The position numbers were made by a program, and so were the translations under genes. DNA of 44,417 nucleotides from NCBI GenBank assembly GCA_902779125.1, contig CACZAC010000019.1, positions 1 to 44,417 on the forward strand, in the 5' to 3' direction. Every line of letters starts with the position of its first letter. Position 1 is the stretch's first letter. The DNA comes from an uncultured Bacteroidales bacterium. Its GTDB lineage: Bacteria; Bacteroidota; Bacteroidia; Bacteroidales; Muribaculaceae. The notes beneath the pieces are model-generated. The model was not told the DNA's origin. It saw only the letters and a program-made list of their open reading frames with translations, and made no database searches. Positions 1-8,198 of the stretch are shown here, in pieces.

Positions 1-12
1 CCTCCAGCTCCA
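1..12 (+). ncRNA. ssrA: Probable 3' end of tmRNA (partial)
   Basis: The window opens with a CAGCTCCA-type end, the same as the 3' acceptor strand of tmRNA, which pairs with a GGGGCTG 5' end. The bases after it do not spell CCA exactly, so CCA would be added after transcription. A perfect hairpin terminator follows 14 nt later, which fits a short RNA gene ending here. Only the last few bases are present, so the call rests on this short match and the terminator; another structured RNA is possible. Confidence 0.45.
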
Positions 13-25
13 CAAAATCAAAAAT

Positions 26-55
26 AAGTCGCTGAATTTCAGCGACTTGTTTTTA
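26..55 (+). terminator. Rho-independent terminator
   Basis: A perfect 10-bp stem (AAGTCGCTGA with TCAGCGACTT, loop of 3 nt) is followed by a T-rich run. It lies just after the putative ssrA end and well before the first promoter, so it probably ends that RNA. A-rich sequence on the other side would also let it work on the - strand. Confidence 0.8.
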
Positions 56-162
56 TATCGTGCAATCCGTTCTATTAAGATATTTTTTTGAGGAGTATTT
101 TTCAAATCTCGGTTTGTCATTCGCCGCACGGTTGTTGTGGCTGATTAATCTGTAGGAGATGC

Positions 163-193
163 TTGCTTTTGTGAAGGGAAATCTGTATCTTTG
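163..193 (+). promoter_or_regulatory. Bacteroidetes promoter of the M48/TIR-FGE operon
   Basis: A -33 TTG (163-165) and a -7 TATCTTTG (186-193) are separated by 20 nt, the classic Bacteroidetes layout (TAnnTTTG). This leaves a leader of roughly 95 nt before the ATG at 293. Confidence 0.7.
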
Positions 194-292
194 CAACGTT
201 CAATAAAGCCTCTCATCTTGCTCGTGAGATGTGATGTGTCACTGGTTGAACTCAATGATTCATCTTTAACCTGAAAAAACTGATTACTGAAA

Positions 293-1171
293 ATGAAACC
301 GTCTGATTTCATTCATCCCGAAGATGCCGCTGCATTGCGGCAGATGGAGGGACTGCCAGGGTTTGCAGCGCTTGTCAAGAAGGTTCTGGCCATCGGTATC
401 GAAACTTTGCAATATGGCGTGAACATGGCATCTGCAATCCGGTTGTCAGAGAAACAATTGCCACACATATACCGGCACCTGCCGCCCATCTGCCAACGAA
501 TGGGTATCGCCGAGCCTGAGTTCTACCTGAAAATGAGTCCCATTCCTAATGCGTGGACCATGGGGGATACCCGCATCTACATCACGGTGACTTCGAGCCT
601 GGTTGAGATGATGAACGACGAGGAACTTGATGCTATCATCGCCCATGAGTGCGGCCACATCATGTGCCGCCATGTGCTCTATCACACCGTGGCACAATGG
701 CTAAGTGGCGGCATTGCCTCGCTAGGATTACTGGGCAAGTTGGCAATACCCGTTGAGTATGCCCTGCTGTACTGGAGCCGAAAGAGCGAATTGTCGGCTG
801 ACCGTGCAGCAAGCATCATCACGTCGCCCGAGGTGGTAGCCAGCACGATGGCGCGCTTGTCAGGCGGCCCCAAGAGCCTGACGGAACAAATAGACCTGAG
901 GGAGTGGGCATCCCAAGCCGACGAATACGACAAAATCCAGAATTCCGGCATATGGAACAAGGCTTTGCAATTGTCTGTCATCGCTGGACTTGACCATCCT
1001 TTCTCGGCTGTGCGCGTACGCGAGATTCTCAAGTGGAGCGAGAGCGAACAATACAATATGATTAAGACCGGCAATTTCGCTATTGAACCGCCCGATGGCA
1101 TCTGCCCTAACTGCGGCAACGCCATTGATAAGGACTGGAAATTCTGCCGCAACTGCGGACACCAACTATAA
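293..1171 (+). CDS. M48-family zinc metallopeptidase with C-terminal zinc ribbon
   Basis: 292 residues. The peptidase motif HECGH (His118, Glu119, His122) is preceded by a helix rich in acidic residues (MNDEELDAIIAHE), as in M48 (HtpX/Ste24-like) enzymes, and the likely third zinc ligand is the glutamate in ELSAD near residue 166. A hydrophobic stretch at about 135-160 could be one membrane-associated segment, but there is no clear multi-TM HtpX layout. The last 30 residues are a zinc ribbon with two CxxC knuckles (CPNC, CRNC). It is first in an operon; the next genes follow after 15 and 2 nt, and the third also ends in a zinc ribbon, suggesting the products share a partner or complex. The substrate cannot be told from sequence. 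Confidence 0.88.
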   Translation: MKPSDFIHPEDAAALRQMEGLPGFAALVKKVLAIGIETLQYGVNMASAIRLSEKQLPHIYRHLPPICQRMGIAEPEFYLKMSPIPNAWTMGDTRIYITVTSSLVEMMNDEELDAIIAHECGHIMCRHVLYHTVAQWLSGGIASLGLLGKLAIPVEYALLYWSRKSELSADRAASIITSPEVVASTMARLSGGPKSLTEQIDLREWASQADEYDKIQNSGIWNKALQLSVIAGLDHPFSAVRVREILKWSESEQYNMIKTGNFAIEPPDGICPNCGNAIDKDWKFCRNCGHQL

Positions 1172-1186
1172 AGACCTCACAAGATT

Positions 1187-1441
1187 ATGATTTTCAATAA
1201 ACAAGGATATATCGACATCGATGGTATGATTGCCGCATCGCCTTCATTCCAAAATATCATGGAAGATGGCATCGTGACAGACGAGGAACTGCGCCAGCAA
1301 GCCGACAAGGTCATCAGCCTCATGCATGAGGCCGAACAACGCTTCACCGAGGAGGACCAGCTCTTCATCAAGCGGCTGTTTGCCGAGGCCAATGTCCTCT
1401 CGGCCATCTATCAATATTATGAACTTCAAGAATTGAGATAG
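1187..1441 (+). CDS. Small conserved-looking helical protein, unknown function
   Basis: 84 residues, acidic, predicted mostly helical, with no signal peptide, membrane segment or cysteine motif. I do not recognise the family. It sits 15 nt after the M48 peptidase and 2 nt before a zinc-ribbon membrane protein, so it is almost certainly translated from the same message. The tight packing and codon use like its neighbours support a real gene. A role as a regulator or inhibitor of the peptidase is only a guess from position. Confidence 0.75.
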   Translation: MIFNKQGYIDIDGMIAASPSFQNIMEDGIVTDEELRQQADKVISLMHEAEQRFTEEDQLFIKRLFAEANVLSAIYQYYELQELR

Positions 1442-1443
1442 TC

Positions 1444-1959
1444 ATGTCGAGATATAATACAAAACAACTGCTCAAAGCCAACATGTCACAGATTGACATG
1501 ATAGCCGAAGCCATCGAAAGCGAGTTCAGAAACGACGGTTTTGACGTGATGGTTGACAATCTGATGAGCGGTGGCAAGGACATCAGCATCACCAAGGGCA
1601 ACCTGTTCAAGGCGGTCCTCGGCATGCGCTCTGCACTGAAGATTACGCTCACGCCACATCCTGACGGTGTATTGTTTAATGCCAACGTGGGCATCTTCGG
1701 CCAGCAGGTGATACCCAGTGTTATCACGCTATTCTTCTTCTGGCCCGTGCTGATTACCCAAATTTGGGGACTCGTGAAACAGTCTTCTCTTGACGACCGT
1801 GCCTTGGCCGTCGCCCAGCAAACTGCCGCAAGGGAGAGCGCACCTGCCCCCACCGCCTCCACCCTACTCGACCACGACGTCAAATTCTGCACCCACTGCG
1901 GCCATAAAATGTCCCGCACCGCAAAATTCTGCTCCGAATGCGGAGAAAAAATGATATAG
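1444..1959 (+). CDS. Membrane-associated zinc-ribbon protein
   Basis: 171 residues. An N-terminal mixed alpha/beta part (about 1-85) is followed by a hydrophobic stretch at about 86-110 (VIPSVITLFFFWPVLITQIW) that looks like one membrane segment, then a low-complexity Ala/Pro linker, then a double-CxxC zinc ribbon (CTHC, CSEC) at the very C-terminus. It resembles many bacterial zinc-ribbon proteins of unknown function. It is co-transcribed with the M48 peptidase, which carries the same kind of ribbon, so the two may be recruited to a common partner. No enzymatic motif is visible. Confidence 0.8.
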   Translation: MSRYNTKQLLKANMSQIDMIAEAIESEFRNDGFDVMVDNLMSGGKDISITKGNLFKAVLGMRSALKITLTPHPDGVLFNANVGIFGQQVIPSVITLFFFWPVLITQIWGLVKQSSLDDRALAVAQQTAARESAPAPTASTLLDHDVKFCTHCGHKMSRTAKFCSECGEKMI

Positions 1960-1997
1960 AATATACTTTATTCAGATGATAGATTCCATAAAAAGAT

Positions 1998-3587
1998 ATG
2001 CAATACGATATATTCATCAGCTATAAGCGTAAAAGCTTACCAACAGCCAATAATCTATATTATCGGTTAACGACACGTGGCTATTCCGTATTCTTCGATC
2101 TTGAAGAAATGGGAAGAGATAACTTCAACACCCAATTGCTCAACTATATTGAGAACGCAAAGGATGTGTTTGTTATCCTTGAAGATAGTTCATTAGATGC
2201 ATGCAAAAACGCTGATTGGGAAAACGATTGGTTTTGTCATGAAATTGCTTATGCCTTGGAGAAGAAAAAGAACATCATTCCAATCCTCATAGGAGGATAC
2301 AAGATGCCCCCCATGGATTTCTTCCCTGACAAATTAAAGGAATTGAGTTTTAAGAATGCTCCAGAGTTCAACTTCTCCTTCTTTGAGGCATACCTTGACA
2401 AACTGATTGAGAAAGATTATCTCTTATCTAAACCCAATCTGCAAGAAAAAGCCACATCGGTATTCAAGTTCTATTCCAACGAGAATTGCCAAATATTCAA
2501 AGAAGGCAAACTAGTATGTAGTCTTAAAGGAATGTCAGATGAACCTTACTATTTGCCCGTTCCACGAAAAGGAGATTACCGTTTCAAAGGAGTGAATTCA
2601 ATCACTGCTGAAACTAGAATTATCAAGGAACATATTGAAGCCAAGGAAGAAAAAGAGATAGAGATAGAATGGACAGAACGCAAACCGTTGAAACCTGAAC
2701 AGGAATGGCCAGAGACTAGTATTATTAGCGGAAATAACTATTCAGTTGACTTGGGTGTACTAAAATTCAATATGATTCGTGTAGAGGGAGGGAAAATGAT
2801 GATTGGCGCTACCAACGAACAAATTGAAGAAGCAGAAAGTAACGAACACCCAGCACACCTTATCTCATTGCCAACGTTCTATATTGGTCAGTTTCCAGTT
2901 ACTCAAAACATCTGGGAGTTGGTTATGGGATATAATAAATCAAAAAAACAAGACAAGAGGCAAACTGTAGATAGGGCTTCTTTTGCAGGAGTATCAAGCA
3001 CAGCATTTGGTGCAGGAGTCGGTTCCCTATTTGGTCCTATCGGAACAATAGCCGGAGGCGCTATTGGTTGGTTCGCTGGCCATAAAGACAATATGCATCC
3101 AGTTCAAGACGATGCAGCAGGACATTATCCTGTAGAAAACCTATCTCATGATGAAGCATTAGAATTTGTTCGCCGTATCTCCAAAATGACAAATATACAA
3201 TTCGCTCTTCCGACAGAAGAAGAATGGGAGTATGCTGCTCGAGGAGGACAGAAAAGTAACGGTTTCAAGTACGCAGGCAGCAATGATATAGATGAAGTCT
3301 CATGGTATCGAGATAACGCTAACGGTACAACTCATCCTGTTGGAGAGAAGAAGCCTAACGAACTTGGACTTTATGATATGTGCGGAAATGTATGGGAATG
3401 GACAGAAACTCCTGCTCATTCATACACTTCAGTAGTAGAACATGGTGGTACTAAATTTATTCGCCGCGGCGGCAGTTGGTGGCATGAAGCGAAGAATTGC
3501 CGCGTAGCCAAACGATATGTTTCAGACCATTCAAAGAAAACGAGTGGTTTAGGATTGAGAGTGGTGATTAGAGAAAATGTGAAATAA
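1998..3587 (+). CDS. TIR domain fused to FGE-like domain with glycine-zipper insert
   Basis: 529 residues. Residues 1-145 are a TIR domain: it opens with YDIFISYK and has the WxCxE segment (W78, C80, E82) where NAD-cleaving TIRs carry their catalytic glutamate. Residues about 152-228 form a beta-rich PEGA-like linker. Residues about 250-529 are a formylglycine-generating-enzyme/sulfatase-modifying fold (MIRVEGG, LPTEEEWEYAARGG, GLYDMCGNVWEWT, RRGGSWW). The copper-binding cysteine pair of true FGE is incomplete (only C501 near RGGSWW), so this part is more likely a binding module than an FGly enzyme. A foreign insert at about 312-372 contains a GxxxG glycine zipper (338-361). The gene is visibly richer in A+T than the three genes before it, 38 nt upstream, and is probably a later addition to that operon. 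A NADase triggered through the C-terminal sensor is an inference. Confidence 0.88.
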   Translation: MQYDIFISYKRKSLPTANNLYYRLTTRGYSVFFDLEEMGRDNFNTQLLNYIENAKDVFVILEDSSLDACKNADWENDWFCHEIAYALEKKKNIIPILIGGYKMPPMDFFPDKLKELSFKNAPEFNFSFFEAYLDKLIEKDYLLSKPNLQEKATSVFKFYSNENCQIFKEGKLVCSLKGMSDEPYYLPVPRKGDYRFKGVNSITAETRIIKEHIEAKEEKEIEIEWTERKPLKPEQEWPETSIISGNNYSVDLGVLKFNMIRVEGGKMMIGATNEQIEEAESNEHPAHLISLPTFYIGQFPVTQNIWELVMGYNKSKKQDKRQTVDRASFAGVSSTAFGAGVGSLFGPIGTIAGGAIGWFAGHKDNMHPVQDDAAGHYPVENLSHDEALEFVRRISKMTNIQFALPTEEEWEYAARGGQKSNGFKYAGSNDIDEVSWYRDNANGTTHPVGEKKPNELGLYDMCGNVWEWTETPAHSYTSVVEHGGTKFIRRGGSWWHEAKNCRVAKRYVSDHSKKTSGLGLRVVIRENVK

Positions 3588-3696
3588 ATCAACTATCATT
3601 TTTAGAGTGCATGAAATATGCATCACACATTTGGAATACATCTAATCATACAAAATCTTTTGTGATAATGGTAAACACCACTCCTAACGATACACA

Positions 3697-3727
3697 TTGC
3701 CAATTAGTGAATTATAGTTTATCTTTG
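3697..3727 (+). promoter_or_regulatory. Promoter of the channel-like/sigma/RyR operon
   Basis: TTG (3697-3699), 20-nt spacer, then TATCTTTG (3720-3727). The ATG of the large membrane protein lies 31 nt further on. The 170-nt gap after the TIR-FGE gene and this promoter separate the two transcription units. Confidence 0.7.
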
Positions 3728-3758
3728 GGGGAATGTTTTTTCAAGACTGTTTTAGATT

Positions 3759-6191
3759 ATGATATCGAAAAATGACATATCGGACCCGTTAAGGGAAATA
3801 ATTGACCAGTTGCAGGAGGTGTGGAGTCAAATGGCCAATAAGATACCATACACGTTTAACGAGCATTCCGGGATGCTGACGTTTGACGGCGTGGTGTCGG
3901 TGGTGATTTTTATGGGGCTGATGGTGGGGTTGGCGTTCTTCTTTTACCGAAAGAAAAAGGCGCTGGACTTCTGTGACCGCTATTTGACCTACGCCTTTAT
4001 CGCGGTGTGGATGCTTGGCTTTGTGGTGTATGACTTGGGTATGTACCCCGATCATAGCGCCAATGGCACAAGAGCCTTTTTGGCAATGCTGGGAGTGGCA
4101 CCGATGGCGATTATCCACGCCTTTGAGATGTTTATCTTGCAGAGCGACGTGAGTGCAATCCATGATGGATGCCACGACAGCGCCTGGTTCATGTTTTTCT
4201 TCTCGATAGCCCACCTACTGGCGGCATTCATCAGTATGGTATTCGTCATCAAGCACTTCGGGTTCAATATCGTGGCGAATTTCATCAGGTTAATCAAGAC
4301 ACACTTCTGGCTGAGCAATGTGAAGAATTTGTACGTCTTTTGGGGGATGAATGACGCAACCTACCATCTGGCCAAGGACATCATCGAAAACAAGCATGCT
4401 ACCGATGCTCGCATCTTCATCATACGCGTGAACAGCGACAAGGAGGACCCAAACAAACGTATCGGCATGGATCGCCTGTTCAGTTTCCTCTCTTTGTCGA
4501 ACAACAACCTGGACAATCTGCAGGAATTGCAGAAGCTGGGATGCCTGACAAGCAGCACCTTCGGTTCGTTGACCGAGGCACAGGCAGACAGCGACAATGA
4601 CCTGATCAGACGCGAGTTGAGATTGAGCAGTCTGGTCAGATTGATGGACAACACGACGGGGAAAGTGCACATGTTCTTTCTCAATGATGACGAGTCGTTC
4701 AACATACAGGCCGTGGGCAACCTCAAACGTGATCTCTCAATCAACAATTTTGCCAATCAAGGAAAAATCAAGTTCTATTGCCGAGGCCGTTACAATAGCG
4801 TGCACCGCGTCATTGAGGATGAGCCGACCCACCAAAACATCGAGGTGAGAGTCATCGACTCTGCCCACTTGAGCGTGGAGATGTTGAAGTTGAAAGAGAA
4901 TATCCACCTGCAGCCTGTCAGCTATGTGAACGTTGAGGAGGATGCCACAGTTTCAACGCCCTTCAATGCGCTGGTGGTAGGCTTCAGCGAGGTGGGCATG
5001 GATATGGTGCGGTTCCTTTACGAATACAGCGCTTTTGTCAAGACTGGGAGCACGAACAAAAACGTGATGTCATCGGATTTTCATTGTGATGTGGTAGATA
5101 AGGATATGGCATCGCTTGCAGGACAATTTGTTGCCAATGCGCCAGCCATTAAGCCACGTCTGCATCGTCACCATGTCACCAATTATTCACAGAAACCAGG
5201 AGCCAATCGGCCAAAAATCGACCTCTACGAGTTAGACTGCCAGAGCGTGAAATTTTACAACGGTCTGAAGGGCTGGTTGCCCGCGGTCAACTATATCGTC
5301 CTAGCAACCGGTGATGACGAGTTGAATATGTCCCATGCCGTCAGGTTGTTCAAGTTGGCTATCCGTTACGGAACCGACATGTCACGGTTGCGCATCATGG
5401 TGCGCGTGCGACATGACGACAACGGCCACCTCAAGAAAATTGCCGAGCACTATAACCGCCTGTGGGCGGCCGAGTGCGAGAGTACAGACAAGGACAAAAG
5501 GCATCAACACGTTATTGGGGCTACCACGATTTTTGACGGACCCATCACGCCCTTTGGTTCAACAGAGAGCATCTACACTTTTGACCACATCGTCAACGAG
5601 TCATTAAAGGAGAGCGCCAAACGGTTCAAAGAGAAATATGACCTGTCACTCATTGAGCTGCAGAGAGTCGCAGGTTCTAGAACCGATACTTACGTGAGCT
5701 GGGATGAAGAGCAGAATGATTATATGCAATTGACTGGCGTCCACAAGGGCTTCTCACCCACTTACAGCGGCATGATGCGGTTGAGGCGCGTACAGAGCCA
5801 AAACACTGCCAACAGCATGCACTCCGCCACCAAAGTAGAATTGGCAAAACGAGCCCTCAAAGACGAGTATGAACTCATCAAGATGCATGGCTTGTCGCGC
5901 AAGGTGAACGAGATTGAATACCGCTGGCGAGACTACAGCAATGTGCCGATTGACCACATCCAGCGGGTGATGGACGTGTTGGCGCAGACAGAGCACCTGC
6001 GATGGGTAGCGTCACACGAAATCCTGGGTTATCAGGAATACACGCCTCGCGACCCTGAAGATCCAGGCAAAAAGGACGAGGCAAGGCTGTTACATGGCTA
6101 TATGTGCGACTGGGATTTGCTCTCCACCGAGACCAAGAGCTACGACTACAACGCCGTCGACGTTTCAATCAGTGAATACGGATATGAATGA
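3759..6191 (+). CDS. Four-TM protein with two Rossmann-like NAD-binding domains and RyR-like C-terminus
   Basis: 810 residues. Four hydrophobic segments lie at about 43-63, 75-95, 106-128 and 143-166. A first Rossmann-like unit follows (YVFWGMNDATYHLAKDI, about 192-208), and a second starts near 402 (FNALVVGFSEVGMDMVRFL), resembling the TrkA-N/RCK domains of ligand-gated channels such as CASTOR/POLLUX relatives. No K+ selectivity filter (TVGYG type) is visible, so channel activity is not shown. The end (about 740-800: TEHLRWVASHEILGY..., a conserved Trp, then charged residues) matches the start of RyR domains, though more divergent than the two other copies in this cluster. It heads an operon with a small membrane protein, a sigma factor and a C39/RyR protein. 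Likely role (inference): membrane effector or sensor gated by a nucleotide ligand. Confidence 0.82.
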   Translation: MISKNDISDPLREIIDQLQEVWSQMANKIPYTFNEHSGMLTFDGVVSVVIFMGLMVGLAFFFYRKKKALDFCDRYLTYAFIAVWMLGFVVYDLGMYPDHSANGTRAFLAMLGVAPMAIIHAFEMFILQSDVSAIHDGCHDSAWFMFFFSIAHLLAAFISMVFVIKHFGFNIVANFIRLIKTHFWLSNVKNLYVFWGMNDATYHLAKDIIENKHATDARIFIIRVNSDKEDPNKRIGMDRLFSFLSLSNNNLDNLQELQKLGCLTSSTFGSLTEAQADSDNDLIRRELRLSSLVRLMDNTTGKVHMFFLNDDESFNIQAVGNLKRDLSINNFANQGKIKFYCRGRYNSVHRVIEDEPTHQNIEVRVIDSAHLSVEMLKLKENIHLQPVSYVNVEEDATVSTPFNALVVGFSEVGMDMVRFLYEYSAFVKTGSTNKNVMSSDFHCDVVDKDMASLAGQFVANAPAIKPRLHRHHVTNYSQKPGANRPKIDLYELDCQSVKFYNGLKGWLPAVNYIVLATGDDELNMSHAVRLFKLAIRYGTDMSRLRIMVRVRHDDNGHLKKIAEHYNRLWAAECESTDKDKRHQHVIGATTIFDGPITPFGSTESIYTFDHIVNESLKESAKRFKEKYDLSLIELQRVAGSRTDTYVSWDEEQNDYMQLTGVHKGFSPTYSGMMRLRRVQSQNTANSMHSATKVELAKRALKDEYELIKMHGLSRKVNEIEYRWRDYSNVPIDHIQRVMDVLAQTEHLRWVASHEILGYQEYTPRDPEDPGKKDEARLLHGYMCDWDLLSTETKSYDYNAVDVSISEYGYE

Positions 6192-6227
6192 TAAACGGAT
6201 TATTAACTTCTAAATATTGATATAAAT

Positions 6228-6647
6228 ATGGGAACTTTGACATTAATAACAAATGGTTTGCAGAGTGCCGGAAAAGCTTCCTATTGGAATAGTGCTGTAT
6301 CAATCACACTAATTATCTGTGTAACAGTATTTCTGATAACCGTTGCGGTTTTTCTTCTCATGTACTTTAAGAATAGATTGCGTCTCAATTCTATAAAGGA
6401 CAAAGAGCTTGCCGAAAAAGCGTATAATTTAAAGCTAAAAGAGAGTCAAGAAAAAGAAAGAATTGAGGAAGAAAAGAGGCTCTACCGCAAGCAGATAGCT
6501 GGCATACTGGAAAAGTGTGCCATCGGAAAAGTAATAACCACTGAAAATGGCAAAGAAAAAGAAACTAAAGTTTCAGAACTCAAACCTGAAAATGTTAATC
6601 TATACATCAATAAATTAGAGGAGCTAATAACCAAATTGGGTTCTTAA
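6228..6647 (+). CDS. Small single-TM coiled-coil protein
   Basis: 139 residues. One membrane segment at about 23-46 (ITLIICVTVFLITVAVFLLM) is followed by a positively charged stop-transfer stretch, then a long charged helix likely to be a coiled coil (about 55-95) and a short C-terminal region. No family recognised. It is 36 nt after the channel-like gene and about 28 nt before the sigma gene, in the same operon, so it may be an accessory subunit of the membrane protein. Confidence 0.75.
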   Translation: MGTLTLITNGLQSAGKASYWNSAVSITLIICVTVFLITVAVFLLMYFKNRLRLNSIKDKELAEKAYNLKLKESQEKERIEEEKRLYRKQIAGILEKCAIGKVITTENGKEKETKVSELKPENVNLYINKLEELITKLGS

Positions 6648-6675
6648 ACAGAGTGACCCAGAGGTTGTGAGACAA

Positions 6676-7224
6676 ATGACTGACCAAGAAATCATAGAAG
6701 GACTCATTGCGCGAGACGAGCGGGTGACTGGGGAGTTTTTCTTCGGGCAGTGCCGGCCGTTGATTTGCAGCATCATTGGGCTGGTATTCAACGGCAGAGT
6801 GGACTATGACGAACTGGTCAATGAACTATATCTCTACTTGATGGAGAACGATGCGGCACGATTGCGCGGCTTTGAATACCGTAGCTCGGTATATCAGTGG
6901 CTCAAGGTACTCGCTATCCGTTATTTCATCAAGCGGCGTGACCACATGATTGATGACGTGAGCCATGAGCGACCCACTCATGAAGAGGAGAGCGCCGAGG
7001 ACAGCCACGCCGATGAGGATCTGGAACGCTTGTTCGGGTTGATGCCCAACAAGCGCTATGTGATGGTTATTAAAAGGCTAATCCTGGAGGACGAGAATCC
7101 CGAACATTTGGCACGCGAGATGAACGTCACTGTTGCTAACCTGTATAATATCAAACGGCGTGCGATGGCTCAACTGGCACACGTCGCCCTAAAAGACATT
7201 CAAGAATATGGCAAACAACAATAA
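6676..7224 (+). CDS. ECF-type RNA polymerase sigma factor
   Basis: About 182 residues. Region 2 is seen at about 37-90 (VDYDELVNELYLYLME ... SVYQWLKVLAIRYFIKRR, the core-binding and -10 recognition helices). An acidic linker follows, then region 4 helix-turn-helix (about 125-172: PEHLAREMNVTVANLYNIKRRA). I chose the ATG at 6676; a GTG at 6667 is in frame and possible. Its end overlaps the next gene by 17 nt, the arrangement typical of sigma/anti-sigma pairs, and the next protein starts with an anti-sigma-like sequence. The target promoters are unknown; the three promoters in this cluster are of the ordinary housekeeping type. Confidence 0.88.
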   Translation: MTDQEIIEGLIARDERVTGEFFFGQCRPLICSIIGLVFNGRVDYDELVNELYLYLMENDAARLRGFEYRSSVYQWLKVLAIRYFIKRRDHMIDDVSHERPTHEEESAEDSHADEDLERLFGLMPNKRYVMVIKRLILEDENPEHLAREMNVTVANLYNIKRRAMAQLAHVALKDIQEYGKQQ

Positions 7225-8143
7225 GCAGATTTCCGACGAACTACTAGCGGCTTTTCTTGACGGCAACACAACAGTCCAAGAGACCCGACAAGTACTGGAA
7301 GCAATGAGAGAGAATGCATCATTGCGAGAGGCCATTAACATAGCACTACAGGTGCATCGCGACCCGCGGGCAGTCACCCTGCCCATGATGCAGATGGCGG
7401 CAGAGTGCGGTGAAAACCTATGTGGTGTAATGTGCGAGGCCTATATCCTCAACAGGCGCGGCATAGCCTATCATGACGATGAATTAATTGCAACAGCTCG
7501 AGAGAAACGTTGGCTCAAGCCCGAAGGTTCGCCACTGCATGCCATGGGACAGTTGCTGGCACATTACGGGCTGATGGTTACCCACAGCTATGACGCCACC
7601 ATCACCGATATATCCGCTGCTCTTGACCTCGACAATGATGTAATTGTGGCTGTGGACAACGGCAAACTATACCCTGAAAGCAACGACAAGGATGATGCCG
7701 CCAACCATGCCATCGTGGTCACCGCCATCGACAAAGGAAAGAACGAAGTCACCATCTATGACCCCGAAAAAGGCTCCATCCAGACAGTGGATTTCGACCA
7801 TTTTCACAACGCATGGCAGACGTCGCTCAACTACATGGTGCGCGTGCTGCAAGAGGCTGGAGAATATAACCCACGACCCATCAATCTGGATGATATCGAA
7901 CTGACCGAAGACCTGCAAGAACTGCGCGAAGCCATCGCCGAGAATGCTCATGACGTTTGGGCCGAGGCTCGCATAAGAGAAGGCTGGACATTTGGCCCCC
8001 GACGCGATGACACGCTCAAGCATCATCCCGACCTAATCCCCTACTCCGCCCTGTCTGACAGCGAGAAAGAGTATGACCGCCTCATGGCCATCAAGACCAT
8101 CAAACTGGTAAAAAAACTCGGCTTCGATATCGTCAAAAGATAG
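7208..8143 (+). CDS. Anti-sigma-like / C39-like cysteine peptidase / RyR domain fusion
   Basis: 311 residues in three parts. Residues 8-45 (SDELLAAFLDGNTT...) follow the pattern of anti-sigma N-termini but lack the zinc ligands. Residues about 60-215 look like a C39-like papain-fold peptidase: Cys72 in NLCGVMCEAYIL, His167 in NHAIVVTAID, Asp185 in VTIYDPEKG. Residues about 235-311 are a clear RyR domain (DVWAEARIREGWTFGPRRD, HPDLIPY, EYDR, LGFDIVK). It overlaps the sigma gene by 17 nt, so the pair is translationally coupled. A plausible reading (inference) is that the RyR part senses a ligand and controls either the peptidase or sequestration of the sigma factor. The RyR part closely resembles the stand-alone RyR protein at 11766-12065. 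Confidence 0.85.
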   Translation: MANNNKQISDELLAAFLDGNTTVQETRQVLEAMRENASLREAINIALQVHRDPRAVTLPMMQMAAECGENLCGVMCEAYILNRRGIAYHDDELIATAREKRWLKPEGSPLHAMGQLLAHYGLMVTHSYDATITDISAALDLDNDVIVAVDNGKLYPESNDKDDAANHAIVVTAIDKGKNEVTIYDPEKGSIQTVDFDHFHNAWQTSLNYMVRVLQEAGEYNPRPINLDDIELTEDLQELREAIAENAHDVWAEARIREGWTFGPRRDDTLKHHPDLIPYSALSDSEKEYDRLMAIKTIKLVKKLGFDIVKR

Positions 8144-8198
8144 AACTAAATAGATAGACCCACTCAAAAACGCTTTCAAAGCCAAAAAACAATTTGAC

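Noticed and set aside
1998-3587. Calling the TIR fusion a formylglycine-generating enzyme
   Set aside because: The cysteine pair of active FGE is not complete and no sulfatase is nearby; the fold is commonly reused for binding.
3759-6191. Calling the four-TM Rossmann protein a potassium channel
   Set aside because: No TVGYG-like selectivity filter is visible between the hydrophobic segments, so ion selectivity cannot be claimed.
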